Shown here in pieces: positions 20,268-32,007 of a stretch of DNA of 64,000 nt. The notes under the pieces were generated by a model. The model ran no database searches. It worked only from the letters and a program-made list of their open reading frames with translations, and was not told where the DNA came from. The translations under genes were made by a program, and so were the position numbers. Position 1 is the first letter of the stretch. The number at the start of each line of letters is the position of its first letter. The stretch covers positions 77,954,589 through 78,018,588 of the forward strand of contig NC_133121.1 in the NCBI RefSeq assembly GCF_033568475.1, read 5' to 3'. Source of the stretch: Henckelia pumila (lineage: Eukaryota; Streptophyta; Magnoliopsida; Lamiales; Gesneriaceae).

Positions 20268-22369
20268 GTGTTTGCTCTGTCTCAGGAGCAGGCTACTGAG
20301 GGAAGCGATCGCATGTTGGCAGGTACCTTTCTGTTATGTGGTATTCCTGCACTTGTATTAATTGATACTGGAGCATCGCATTCCTTTATTTCTAGTCGCT
20401 TTGTTAAGAGACATAGATTACCTTATGTATCATTAGATATGGATTTAGTTGTATCTACTCCGTTAGAGCAAGAGATAGTAACTAAGCGTCTAGTGATGGG
20501 TTGCCTTCTGGAGTTTGAGGGTAATGTGTTAGCGGCTAATTTGATGATATTAGCGATGGCAGATTTTGACTATATTTTGGGAATAGATATGGTGACTTTG
20601 TATCACGCTACTGTGGATTGTTATCAGCGTCTGGTACAGTTTCATCCTGTTGAGGGTGATAGCTGGTACTTTTATGGTGAGGGTGCGCGACCTCCGATGC
20701 CACTTGTTTCGGCTCTGAAGGCATGTCATGTCTTGGAGTCAGGTGGGGAGAGCTACCTCATCTATGCAGTTGATATGTCCGCGAGTAGTCCGGGTATTGA
20801 TCAGCTACCGGTTGTCAGCGAGTTTCCTGACGTATTCCCTGATGAGATTCTTGGTTTTCCTTCGGTTTGAGAGGTTGAATTTGATATTGATCTAGTACCA
20901 AGAACTACACCTATATCCCGAGCACCTTATCGTCTGGCACCGTCAGAGATGAGGGAATTGAAACAGCAGTTACAGGATCTGCTTGATAAGGGATATATTC
21001 GTCCGAGTATTTCTCCGTGGGGAGCACCTGTGTTATTTGTCAAGAAGAAGGATGGATCGATGCGACTGTGTATTGATTACAGGCAGTTGAATCGTGTCAC
21101 CATCAAGAATAAGTATCCTTTGCCGTGGATTGATGATCTGTTCGATCAACTACAGGGTACTTCTATCTATTCTAAGATAGATCTGAGATCGGGATACCAC
21201 CAGATGCGGGTACGAGACTCAGATATTTCTACGACTGCTTTCAGGACCAGATATGGGCATTATGAATTTCTGGTAATGCCATTCGGTTTGACGAATGCAC
21301 CGGCAGTCTTCATGAATCTGATGAATCAGATATTTCGGGAATATCTGGATAGATTTGTCATCGTCTTCATTGATAATATTCTTGTTTATTCTCATGACAA
21401 GGAAGAGAATGCACAACATCTGAGAATTGTATTGCAAACGTTAAGAGATAAGCAGCTGTATGCGAAATTGAGCAAGTGTGAATTTTGGCTTGATCGGGTA
21501 GTGTTTCTCGGTCATGTGATTTCTAGTGAAGGAATATCTATTGATCCTAGTAAGATAGAGGCAGTGCTGAACTGGTCTCGTCCGACAACGGTTGCTGAGA
21601 TTCGTAGTTTCTTGGGTCTAGCGGGATATTACCGTCGGTTCATCGAGAATTTTTCACAGTTGGCCAGACCTTTGACTCAGCTTACTCGGAAAGATGTTAC
21701 CTTCATTTGGTCCTCGGATTGTGAGGAGTAATTTCACGAGCTGCGTAGACGTCTTACTACTGCACCTGTGCTAGCTCTACCTTCTGGATCAGGAGGTTAT
21801 GTTGTCTATACTGATGCCTCTGGTCAGGGGTTAGGATGTGTTCTGACACAGCGTAGACATTTTATTGTCTATGCTTCTCGACAGTTGAAGGCGCATGAGA
21901 CTAACTATCCAGTGCATGATCTCGAGTTGGCCGCCATTGTATTTGCGCTCAAGATTTGGAGGCATTATCTTTATGGCGAGAAATTTGAGATATTTACGGA
22001 TCACAAGAGTTTGAAGTATTTATTCACTCAGGTGGAGTTGAATATGCAACAGAGACGCTGGATGGATCTTCTGAAGGATTATGATTGTGAAATCAAATAT
22101 CATCCAGGTTCTGCCAATCTTACTGCTGATGCCTTGAGTCGGCAGGTGAGACTTTCTGCACTTCAGACTAATGAAATATCTCATATGATTCAAGAGTGCT
22201 GTTCATTGAGTTTTACGCTCAAGCACAAGAAAGGGAGGAATAAGATTCGTTTATATACTATTCTATCTGAGCCAGCATTGTATTCTCGGATCAGATATGC
22301 TCAGATATCTGATGTTAAGACTCAGCGTTTGGCACATCTGGCCAATGGAGTTAATACATCTGGATTCCA
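20268..22369 (+). pseudogene. Gypsy pol, first part: protease, reverse transcriptase, RNase H
   Basis: Protease shows LIDTGASHSFIS at about 20360. RT carries [20 protein letters not shown], the IDLRSGYHQ motif and [12 protein letters not shown], but the active-site box is FIDN (about 21370) instead of FIDD. RNase H shows [37 protein letters not shown] and [11 protein letters not shown]. Stops interrupt the frame at 20868-20870 (TGA, where relatives have an arginine codon in the V-R-E-V/I-E-F motif) and 21729-21731 (TAA). The frame is then cut at 22369 by the Copia insertion and resumes at 32008. Not functional. Confidence 0.92.
22365..22369. repeat. Target-site duplication of the nested Copia, left copy
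   Basis: TTCCA precedes the 5' LTR. GTCCA at 32003-32007 follows the 3' LTR and matches four of five bases. Confidence 0.65.
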
Positions 22370-24233
22370 TGAAAGAGTGGGTGCCCAGTGAGCCAACTTG
22401 TGGCTATGGGCTTTGATGACTCTTTGTACAAACGATCTTTTGTTTAATGTAATTTACACTTTTATAAATGGCAATGACTTTATCTTTCTTCATATTGTTA
22501 TATTATGATATACTATTGTTGTTTTGATAAAGACCTTGAATATACTATAGTGTATGTAAGATGTGGTAGAACATGGGGATGTCTATCATGAAATACATCT
22601 TATAGTCACTGTATATTCTAAACTGTTCCTAGTCGATTGAGCCGTCCGATAATAAGGATAAGGATCGCTCGAGTTTGAGACTAGCATTTGCGATGCGGAG
22701 TACCACGTTTCATTGGTAGGGAACATGGAGATGTTCGAAGCATGCAAATGGATATTCATAGGATGAATAATCGAACTACCCTATCCGGACTTTCCAAGTG
22801 GTTATCACTTATCGAGTGGATAAAGTCCGCGGTTTTGGTTGTACACCATTAGTCCTTACGACTTGAAATATCATGGAGACTCTATATGCTAGTGCTGTGC
22901 TTTGACTCGTTTACCGACTCTATGGGGGTCATCAGGTGTCGAGATTGGGTACAGTTACGACACATATAGGAGTCAATGCATTGTTGTCAAGGATTCACCA
23001 CATACTTGCGAGTGTGGATATCCTATGCGATCTGAGGAGATATTAGTGTGATAAATCTCTGGCCAGAGTAATTGATGTGATTTAAGAAATGGTTTCTTAG
23101 TAGCACATGCGATGTCACTAATTTGATCTTCAAGATGTATTGCATAGTTATCGAATCTTGAGCGACTCTCGATATACCAATGGTTGTTGATTCGATCGGG
23201 ATATATGGATGAAGGGACCGTACTGTACGCTAACCAAAATCTACTGGTTCTTGTAGGCACTATCAGTGATACCTAGGGAATCATGGGGCGATGTTGCTAG
23301 GCGCTTTACCATGATTCGTTGGGCAAGTCGGAAAGTGTTGTTCCGAGTCACAAGGAGTTGTGAGCCCACGGCTAGCTGTATCCCTGAACCATTGAGGGTC
23401 ACACAGTGTAATGGAGTTTTAATCCCCGTTGAGATAGTTAAATTTAAAGAGTTAAATTTAATGAACTAAGGAGTTGGACTTCTTAATTAAGAGTAAGGGA
23501 GTAGGATTTCCTAAAATGACATAGGGATGGACATTTTTGGAAACCACTGAATTCGGATTCAGGAAAATTTATTTTGACTTTAAAATGTGCAGAAATGGTT
23601 TCTGTGCACATTGGTGAAATCAGTTCATCAATCGGAGTCACGATGAATTTTATATTAATTTCTGAACGAGCGGGCTTTGCTTGTCAGGCCCCAGCTTATG
23701 ATTAATGGGCCCTAAGGTGTTAGTGGCCTGCATTATAAATAAGTTATTTCAGTACAGAAATTACACACAACAGGTCATAATTTTTGAGAGCAAAAATCGA
23801 AAACCCTAGTCTCTCTAAAAGAAAATTTCGGCCGACCCCTCCCCCTCTGCCCGAGAAAATTCCGGTCTGTGATTTTGAATCGCGGTCAGGAATAACGAAT
23901 CAGATTCGTGTAATCTCTTCGCAGAAAACTTCTGATAGATTTTCTAGTGCAATCTATCAGAGGGATTAAACCTCTGTTCGTGGACCTGATTGAAGGAGTT
24001 CATCGGTTCCAGGGAGAGACAACAAGAGCAGATAAAATCTGTTGGTGTCCAGTAATCTCGTTGCGAGATTGAAGGTAAAATTTAATAACTGTTATTTGAA
24101 TTTTACACACACAATAATTTAATCGTTGAATGGTTGATACCCACACCATGGAATTGTTCCATGATAAAAATTTTTTAACTTCCGCTGCACCGGGTATCAA
24201 TCGTGATTGATCTGACCGCCAGTTTTTTCTACA
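22370..24233 (+). repeat. 5' LTR of the young Copia element
   Basis: Direct repeat of 30139-32002 with equal length. It contains a CATTATAAATAAG TATA-like box at about 23730. Several short open frames inside it occur twice only because the LTR is duplicated and are not genes. Confidence 0.95.
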
Positions 24234-24234
24234 G

Positions 24235-24250
24235 TGGTATCAGAGCCAGG
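24235..24250 (+). other. Primer-binding site of the young Copia (initiator tRNA-Met)
   Basis: TGGTATCAGAGCCAGG begins one base after the 5' LTR and matches the 3' end of plant initiator methionine tRNA as used by many plant LTR elements. Confidence 0.9.
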
Positions 24251-24355
24251 TTGCTCAGATCAAACGATTAAATTAATCAATTGTACAAAATTTTTGAGTC
24301 TCGGTTTTTGAAACAAAATAAATATTTTTAAATAAAAAAAAAAAAATTTTCGGGG

Positions 24356-24690
24356 CAAAACCCGGGCAGCGATTGGATCGCTGCCCGGTGCGGCAGCAAT
24401 TGTTGCTGCCCCGGGCGGCGCACGGCGCCGCCCAAAGGGGGCGCACGGCGCCGCCCAAGGCGGCGACCGTCGCCGCCCAGGGCGGCGCACGGCGCCGCCC
24501 AGGGCAGTGCTGTGCGCTGCCCAGCGCAGCGCTGGGCGCTGCGCAGGGCAGCGCTCGGCGCTGCCCAGGGGCGGCGCTCGGCGCCGCCCAGGGCAGCGCC
24601 AGGCGCTGCCCTAAGGGGGCAGCCGGGCTGCCCCCGGCCCGCGCCCCGGGTGCGGGCCGGCCCGGGAGTGTCCCGGGCGGCCCGCGGGAA
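24356..24690 (+). repeat. GC-rich low-complexity block in the Copia leader
   Basis: About 335 bp of almost pure G+C in an AT-rich region, built from imperfect repeats of a GGGCAGCGCTCGGCGCTGCC type that are self-complementary. Homologous leaders in the inverted elements have much shorter versions (44880-44990 and 52409-52470). Open frames across it are compositional artefacts. Strong secondary structure in the genomic RNA is likely. Confidence 0.85.
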
Positions 24691-26209
24691 AAATTATATT
24701 TTTATTTAAAAATTAATTTTAATATTTAAAATTTTATTTTTGGTCCGGTCAAAAATTGTTTTGATTGGTTCACGAGATTTCGGATCGAATTGTTCGAGTC
24801 CGTAAATTTTAAAATTGATTTTGGATAAATTTGAATTTTTGGAAAATTTTAATATTTTATCCGTAAATTGAATTTTGAAATCAATTATTTTGGTACAATT
24901 GATGATAAGATATGATCTTATGATATATTAAGTAAAATATGATTTTATTTGTAAAATTGGATTTTATAGATAAAATATGATTTTATTTGATATAGAGATA
25001 AAATATGATTTTATATGTGAAATGAGATTTTATATATAAAATATGATTTTATCTTGTTTAAATTTGAATTGCCACAGCATGTTATCCAATAAATTAATTT
25101 TGAATTAAATGTTATTGGATAAGGATGATCGATTGCCATGACCAATTTTGTAGGTGTATGTTAGGAATTTACATTTTGTCTTTATTATTGTTGGTTTTAT
25201 TAATGGGCCTGGTTTATGGCCCGATATGAATGTCATATGTAATAAAAGTGGGCTTGGTTTATAGCCCGTTCCCACCCCCTAAAAATGTATCCCCTACTTG
25301 TCATTGTTATTTATTGTAAATACATTAGATTTAGTGGGAGATCAAGATTTGAAGATGGTGGGCCCAGCAGACAATGAAGACTGAAGAAATGTAAATTGGA
25401 AGCATATGTAATAGGATTGCATTTGCATACTGCATATTACCTAGGATTGGACTAAGACCCGTGATTGGCAACCACGGGTCAATTAGAAATGGAATCGATC
25501 ATCCTATATAATATGTGATATTATGATTGTATGCATGTTTAGACATAAATTGCGTGAATCCGGCAATGCATGCAATAAATTAAATATGATGAGACAAATA
25601 TTTTTATAAATAAAATCCCTCATTTTAAATATGATTTAAAATTTATATCAAGATAAATAAAGGAAATTTAAATATTGTTTAAATGTTCCTACCTTCCATC
25701 AACGGTCAATGTATGTGATGCTACCCGCGGATACGGTCCGGCTCATATTATTGGGGGGGCCCGTCCGTCGGAAAGCTGTACATTGGATTGACAAATGTTG
25801 TAAGTTGGGTGGAACTCCCATGGGATCGGCTCATATTATTGGGGGATCCACATGGCGACCGTCCATCACAACTTAATATTGGTGGGTCATCTTGACATGT
25901 CACTTTAAACGGCGTCATATTATTGGGCCCTTATTGGACATGAGGTAAATACATGGGGGTTGCTTTGGAAGAAATTGGGCTCTACCTTTTGAGAATTATG
26001 GTTGGCTGATATTATTCGGGACCATAAGTTTGTCAATTGGACTCCATGTTCTCACTAAGGAAAAAGTTTCCCGTTTTCACTAGAGGGTGGTGAAATCGTT
26101 AAAATAGTGGGAGTGAGATTCATAAAATTAAATTCGCCTATTTTATGTCTTAGTAAATTGTTAAACAATCATTGATATATGTCTGTTTTCCTTTTCAGTA
26201 TTTCATACA

Positions 26210-29200
26210 ATGAATTCGCGAAATCCTTTATTCTCGATCCTCGAACAAAACAAGCTGACTGGCGCCAACTATACGGAATGGTTCCGGAAGTTGAAGATTG
26301 TCTTAACTTCGGAGAAAATGCTCTATGTGTTAGAGAAAGCACCTCCGAAGGAAGCACCAGCTGATGTTAGTCCGGAGGAATTGGCCAAGCTTGATGCATG
26401 GTGGGACCATGACATCAAGACCAAATGTTATATGCAAGCCTCGATGTCTGATGAACTCCAGAGGCGATTTGAGGACACGGTGAATGCTGCTGACATTCAC
26501 GCGCAACTCAAGGAACTTTTTGGGGCTCAATCGAGGGCTGAAAGGTTCTCTACTGTTAAGGAGTTGATGACGTGCCGCATGCGTGAAGGGACTTCGGTCC
26601 GTGATCATGGGGTACGAGTGATTTGGCTCATACAGAAGTTAGCGACCCTTGATTTGGTGTTGGAGCATGAACTCAATGTGGACTTGTTGCTTCTATCTCT
26701 TCCTTCTTCATTTGATGGATTCGTGATAAATTTTAATATGAACAAGATAGAGGCCACCCTTGAAGAGATGGTCAATATGCTCGTTACATATGAATCCACA
26801 CTTAAGAAGGATAAGCCAGCTTTCTTGGTGGGCTCCTCATCTTCTGCTAAGAAGGGGCCAAGTATGAAGGGCAAGAAACGTTCTGCCCCACCCAAGAAAG
26901 TGGAACCCGAGAAGAAGCAAAAGACAAAGGCTTCAAACAATGGAAAATCCAAGGATGTTTGCCATTACTGCAAGAAGCCGGGTCATTGGAAGCGCAACTG
27001 CAAGGAGTATCTTGAGCAGTTAGGAACTGCAAAGGGTATGTTCTATATCGAAATAAACATGTCACTTAATACAACTTCTTGGGTATTGGATACCGGATGT
27101 GGATCTCACATTTGCAATGATTTGCAGGTGATGACAAGAAGTCGCAGGCTTAGAATGGGTGAGACCCAGCTGAGGCTCGGGAATGGTTCCAGAGTTGAAG
27201 CTACAGCCATTGGAGATGTTTGTTTGACTTTGCAGAACGGTTTTAAATTATTGTTGAGAGATGTTTTATTTGTGCCAGATTTAATTAAAAACATTATTTC
27301 TATTTCTATGCTTGATAGAGATGGTTATTCTTGTAATTTTGTGAATGGGATTTGCAATATTTACAAGAATGAATGTTTAATTGGAAATGGACAACTTGAA
27401 AACGATCTATACAATTTAAAACTAAAAGACGTTCCAGTGAATTGTATTGACAAACCGGCGACAACAAACAAAAGAAAAATCGATAGTCAAAACCCGGCAA
27501 ACCTTTGGCACGCTAGACTAGGTCATATTTCCTCAAGGAGGATGAACAAGCTAGTGGGAGAGGGCATGTTTGATATGTCTGATATTAACTCTCTACCTAC
27601 TTGTGAATCCTGCCTAAAAGGAAAAATGACTAAATCTCCTTTTAAGGGGAAACCTGAGCGTAGTCAGAATCTGTTGGATTTGATCCATACAGATGTTTGT
27701 GGTCCATTTAGAGTAGGGACTCAACATGGCCACACCTACTTCATTACCTTTACTGATGATTATTCAAGGTATGGGTATTTATATTTAATGAAATATAAGT
27801 CTGAAGCATTTGAAAAGTTCAAAAAATTCAAGGCTGAAGTAGAAAACAAGCTAGGTAAAAGTATTAAAGCACTTCGATCGGATCGAGGTGGAGAATACTT
27901 GAGTACCGAGTTTTTGGACTATCTAAAAGAGAATGGGATTCTCTCTCAGTGGACTCCTCCTATGACACCACAGCTTAATGGTGTATCGGAGCGTCGTAAT
28001 CGAACTTTGTTGGACATGGTTCGATCTATGATGAGCTTCACTGAGCTTCCACCTTCGTTTTGGGGCTATGCGCTTGAAACGGCGGTATTGTTGTTGAACA
28101 ATGTCCACACTAAAGCAGTGGACAAAACACCATACGAGTTATGGAATGGCAAAGCTCCTAAGTATTCGTACTTGAGGATTTGGGGATGTCCTGCTTACGT
28201 GAAGCGGACAGTGGGAGATAAGTTGGATAGTCGATCCAGCTTATGTTATTTTGTAGGGTATCCGAAGAATTCAATCGGATATTATTTCTATTATCCTGCT
28301 GAAACAAAGGTGTTTGTTTCTAGGAATGCCACCTTCTTGGAGAAGGAGTTCTTATTGGATAAGAAAGGCGAGATGATGGAACTCGAAGAAGTTCGAGAAG
28401 AACCCGAAATACAAAATAACGATCCTACATCTCAGGAACCATTGCTGGACACGCCTGAACCTAGAAGATCCGAGAGGACTTCTAGACCTCCTATTCGATA
28501 TGGTCTTCTTCTTGAAGGGGATCAAGATGAACCCGACATTGGATGTGATCCAAGAAACTTCAAGGAAGCAATTTCTGATGCGGATTCGAATTTATGGCTT
28601 GAAGCTATGCAGTCAGAATTGGATTCGATGCATACAAACCAAGTTTGGTCTTTGGTAGATCCTCCCGATGGAATTGTTCCAATAGGGTGTAAATGGATCT
28701 ACAAAAGAAAGCTTGGGCCTGATGGTAAGGTATTGACCTACAAGGCGCGATTGGTGGCGAAAGGTTATACTCAAAGGCAAGGAGTTGACTATGATGAAAC
28801 CTTTTCACCAGTTGCTATGTTCAAGTCCATAAGAATCCTTATTGCCATAGCTGCATGGTATGACTATGAGATATGGCAAATGGATGTGAAGACTGCTTTT
28901 CTTAATGGAGACATTAAGGAAGAAATCTATATGAAGCAGCCTGAGGGGTTCACATCCATGGGAAGCGAGCATAAGGTATGCAAGCTTCAGAGATCAATTT
29001 ATGGTCTAAAACAAGCATCAAGAAGTTGGAACCAGAAATTTGATGAAACAATTAAAGATTTTGGTTTCATCAAGAACCCGGAGGAACCTTGCGTGTACAA
29101 GAAAGTAGTTAAGGATGCGGTGACATTCTTAGTACTTTATGTTGATGACATCCTACTCATTGGGAATGATGTAGGGATGTTACAGTCAACGAAGATATGG

Positions 29201-30124
29201 TTATCAGGTAGATTTTCGATGAAGGATTTGGGTGAGGCATCCTACATTCTAGGGATTCAGATCTATAGAGATAGATCTAAGAGAATGATAGGACTCACTC
29301 AATCAACCTACATCGATACCATATTGAAACGGTTTTCAATGGATGGGTCCAAAAGAGGACATCTACCCATGTGTCATGGAGTTTCTCTATCCAAGTCTAT
29401 GTGTCCCAAGACTGATGAAGAGATAGAGAATATGACACATGTACCATATGCGTCAGCTATAGGTAGTATCATGTATGGGATGATATCTACCAGACCGGAT
29501 GTAGCATTTGCTCTGAGTGTCACGAGCAGATATCAGTCTAATCCTGGTCAAATGCATTGGAAAGCCGTGAAGGACATTCTTAAGTACTTGCGAAGGACTA
29601 AGAATATGTTCATGGTTTATGGAGGACGAGAACTCAAACTGGAAGGCTATACCGACTCTAGCTTCCAAAGTGATGTGGATGACTCGAAGTCTACCTCTGG
29701 ATTTGTGTTCATGCTCAATGGCGGTGCTGTCTCTTGGAAGAGTTCCAAGCAAGACATCACAGCGGATTCCACCACTGAGGCTGAATACATTGCAGCATCA
29801 GCTGCTGCTAAAGAGGCCGTTTGGATGAGGAAGTTCGTCCAAGAGTTGGGCGTCATTCCTGAATTTGTTGGTCCAGTCCCGGTGTACTGTGACAACACGG
29901 GTGCCGTTGCTCAAGCAAAGGAACCAAGGTCTCATCAAAGATCCAAACACGTACTGAGGAAATACCACATCATCCGGGAGATTGTGGAAAGAGGAGACAT
30001 CACTGTCGAACGAGTGGCCTCTGCAGACAATATCGCTGATCCGCTTACTAAGCCCTTGCCAGGACCATTGTTTGACAAACATCGCGAAGCAATGGGTCTA
30101 CGTAGTATGACTAGTTGGCTATAG
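26210..30124 (+). CDS. Copia gag-pol polyprotein, intact (1,304 aa)
   Basis: A single frame from ATG to TAG carries, in Copia order: UBN2-type gag (residues 1-230), CCHC knuckle CHYCKKPGHWKRNC (about 250), protease LDTGCGSH (about 293), integrase zinc motif (H at about 434 and 441, CESC at about 465) and core (HTDVCGP, DRGGEY, NGVSERRNR ending near 595), reverse transcriptase (WIYKRKLGPDGKV, QMDVKTAFLNGD, YVDD at about 976), and RNase H (YTDSSFQSD, DSTTEAEYIA, then KPLPGP near the end). Integrase before RT defines Copia. The polyprotein acts in cytoplasmic particles to copy and integrate the element. All expected catalytic residues that I can place are present, with no stop or frameshift, so it may be competent. 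The lineage within Copia was not assigned. Confidence 0.95.
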   Translation: MNSRNPLFSILEQNKLTGANYTEWFRKLKIVLTSEKMLYVLEKAPPKEAPADVSPEELAKLDAWWDHDIKTKCYMQASMSDELQRRFEDTVNAADIHAQLKELFGAQSRAERFSTVKELMTCRMREGTSVRDHGVRVIWLIQKLATLDLVLEHELNVDLLLLSLPSSFDGFVINFNMNKIEATLEEMVNMLVTYESTLKKDKPAFLVGSSSSAKKGPSMKGKKRSAPPKKVEPEKKQKTKASNNGKSKDVCHYCKKPGHWKRNCKEYLEQLGTAKGMFYIEINMSLNTTSWVLDTGCGSHICNDLQVMTRSRRLRMGETQLRLGNGSRVEATAIGDVCLTLQNGFKLLLRDVLFVPDLIKNIISISMLDRDGYSCNFVNGICNIYKNECLIGNGQLENDLYNLKLKDVPVNCIDKPATTNKRKIDSQNPANLWHARLGHISSRRMNKLVGEGMFDMSDINSLPTCESCLKGKMTKSPFKGKPERSQNLLDLIHTDVCGPFRVGTQHGHTYFITFTDDYSRYGYLYLMKYKSEAFEKFKKFKAEVENKLGKSIKALRSDRGGEYLSTEFLDYLKENGILSQWTPPMTPQLNGVSERRNRTLLDMVRSMMSFTELPPSFWGYALETAVLLLNNVHTKAVDKTPYELWNGKAPKYSYLRIWGCPAYVKRTVGDKLDSRSSLCYFVGYPKNSIGYYFYYPAETKVFVSRNATFLEKEFLLDKKGEMMELEEVREEPEIQNNDPTSQEPLLDTPEPRRSERTSRPPIRYGLLLEGDQDEPDIGCDPRNFKEAISDADSNLWLEAMQSELDSMHTNQVWSLVDPPDGIVPIGCKWIYKRKLGPDGKVLTYKARLVAKGYTQRQGVDYDETFSPVAMFKSIRILIAIAAWYDYEIWQMDVKTAFLNGDIKEEIYMKQPEGFTSMGSEHKVCKLQRSIYGLKQASRSWNQKFDETIKDFGFIKNPEEPCVYKKVVKDAVTFLVLYVDDILLIGNDVGMLQSTKIWLSGRFSMKDLGEASYILGIQIYRDRSKRMIGLTQSTYIDTILKRFSMDGSKRGHLPMCHGVSLSKSMCPKTDEEIENMTHVPYASAIGSIMYGMISTRPDVAFALSVTSRYQSNPGQMHWKAVKDILKYLRRTKNMFMVYGGRELKLEGYTDSSFQSDVDDSKSTSGFVFMLNGGAVSWKSSKQDITADSTTEAEYIAASAAAKEAVWMRKFVQELGVIPEFVGPVPVYCDNTGAVAQAKEPRSHQRSKHVLRKYHIIREIVERGDITVERVASADNIADPLTKPLPGPLFDKHREAMGLRSMTSWL

Positions 30125-30137
30125 GGCAAGTGGGAGA
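30124..30137 (+). other. Polypurine tract of the young Copia
   Basis: GGGCAAGTGGGAGA lies between the gag-pol stop and the 3' LTR, the position used to prime plus-strand synthesis. Confidence 0.75.
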
Positions 30138-30138
30138 T

Positions 30139-32002
30139 TGAAAGAGTGGGTGCCCAGTGAGCCAACTTGTGGCTATGGGCTTTGATGACTCTTTGTACAA
30201 ACGATCTTTTGTTTAATGTAATTTACACTTTTATAAATGGCAATGACTTTATCTTTCTTCATATTGTTATATTATGATATACTATTGTTGTTTTGATAAA
30301 GACCTTGAATATACTATAGTGTATGTAAGATGTGGTAGAACATGGGGATGTCTATCATGAAATACATCTTATAGTCACTGTATATTCTAAACTGTTCCTA
30401 GTCGATTGAGCCGTCCGATAATAAGGATAAGGATCGCTCGAGTTTGAGACTAGCATTTGCGATGCGGAGTACCACGTTTCATTGGTAGGGAACATGGAGA
30501 TGTTCGAAGCATGCAAATGGATATTCATAGGATGAATAATCGAACTACCCTATCCGGACTTTCCAAGTGGTTATCACTTATCGAGTGGATAAAGTCCGCG
30601 GTTTTGGTTGTACACCATTAGTCCTTACGACTTGAAACATCATGGAGACTCTATATGCTAGTGCTGTGCTTTGACTCGTTTACCGACTCTATGGGGGTCA
30701 TCAGGTGTCGAGATTGGGTACAGTTACGACACATATAGGAGTCAATGCATTGTTGTCAAGGATTCACCACATACTTGCGAGTGTGGATATCCTATGCGAT
30801 CTGAGGAGATATTAGTGTGATAAATCTCTGGCCAGAGTAATTGATGTGATTTAAGAAATGGTTTCTTAGTAGCACATGCGATGTCACTAATTTGATCTTC
30901 AAGATGTATTGCATAGTTATCGAATCTTGAGCGACTCTCGATATACCAATGGTTGTTGATTCGATCGGGATATATGGATGAAGGGACCGTACTGTACGCT
31001 AACCAAAATCTACTGGTTCTTGTAGGCACTATCAGTGATACCTAGGGAATCATGGGGCGATGTTGCTAGGCGCTTTACCATGATTCGTTGGGCAAGTCGG
31101 AAAGTGTTGTTCCGAGTCACAAGGAGTTGTGAGCCCACGGCTAGCTGTATCCCTGAACCATTGAGGGTCACACAGTGTAATGGAGTTTTAATCCCCGTTG
31201 AGATAGTTAAATTTAAAGAGTTAAATTTAATGAACTAAGGAGTTGGACTTCTTAATTAAGAGTAAGGGAGTAGGATTTCCTAAAATGACATAGGGATGGA
31301 CATTTTTGGAAACCACTGAATTCGGATTCAGGAATATTTATTTTGACTTTAAAATGTGCAGAAATGGTTTCTGTGCACATTGGTGAAATCAGTTCATCAA
31401 TCGGAGTCACGATGAATTTTATATTAATTTCTGAACGAGCGGGCTTTGCTTGTCAGGCCCCAGCTTATGATTAATGGGCCCTAAGGTATTAGTGGCCTGC
31501 ATTATAAATAAGTTATTTCAGTACAGAAATTACACACAACAGGTCATAATTTTTGAGAGCAAAAATCGAAAACCCTAGTCTCTCTAAAAGAAAATTTCGG
31601 CCGACCCCTCCCCCTCTGCCCGAGAAAATTCCGGTCTGTGATTTTGAATCGCGGTCAGGAATAACGAATCAGATTCGTGTAATCTCTTCGCAGAAAACTT
31701 CTGATAGATTTTCTAGTGCAATCTATCAGAGGGATTAAACCTCTGTTCGTGGACCTGATTGAAGGAGTTCATCGGTTCCAGGGAGAGACAACAAGAGCAG
31801 ATAAAATCTGTTGGTGTCCAGTAATCTCGTTGCGAGATTGAAGGTAAAATTTAATAACTGTTATTTGAATTTTACACACACAATAATTTAATCGTTGAAT
31901 GGTTGATACCCACACCATGGAATTGTTCCATGATAAAAATTTTTTAACTTCCGCTGCACCGGGTATCAATCGTGATTGATCTGACCGCCAGTTTTTTCTA
32001 CA
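30139..32002 (+). repeat. 3' LTR of the young Copia element
   Basis: Near-identical direct repeat of 22370-24233, followed by the duplicated target and the resumed Gypsy integrase frame. Confidence 0.95.
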
Positions 32003-32007
32003 GTCCA

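Larger units (their letters stand above)
22370..32002 (+). mobile_element. Young, structurally complete Ty1/Copia retrotransposon (nested in Gypsy pol)
   Basis: The LTRs are 22370-24233 and 30139-32002, each 1,864 bp, starting TGAAAGAGTGGG and ending TTCTACA. A perfect TGGTATCAGAGCC primer-binding site, a 2-kb leader, one uninterrupted 1,304-codon gag-pol frame and a purine-rich tract before the 3' LTR are all present. By eye the LTRs differ at about three positions (22869/30638, 23565/31334, 23717/31486), so insertion was recent. An inverted relative of the same family occupies 43232-54439. Confidence 0.95.

Noticed and set aside
22973..23260. An open frame of 95 codons, repeated identically at 30742-31029
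   Set aside because: Both copies lie in the two LTRs of the same Copia element. Duplication reflects the LTR, not a conserved gene.
24260..24729. Alanine/arginine/proline-rich open frames on both strands
   Set aside because: They arise from the GC-rich low-complexity leader block. All frames are open because stop codons are AT-rich.
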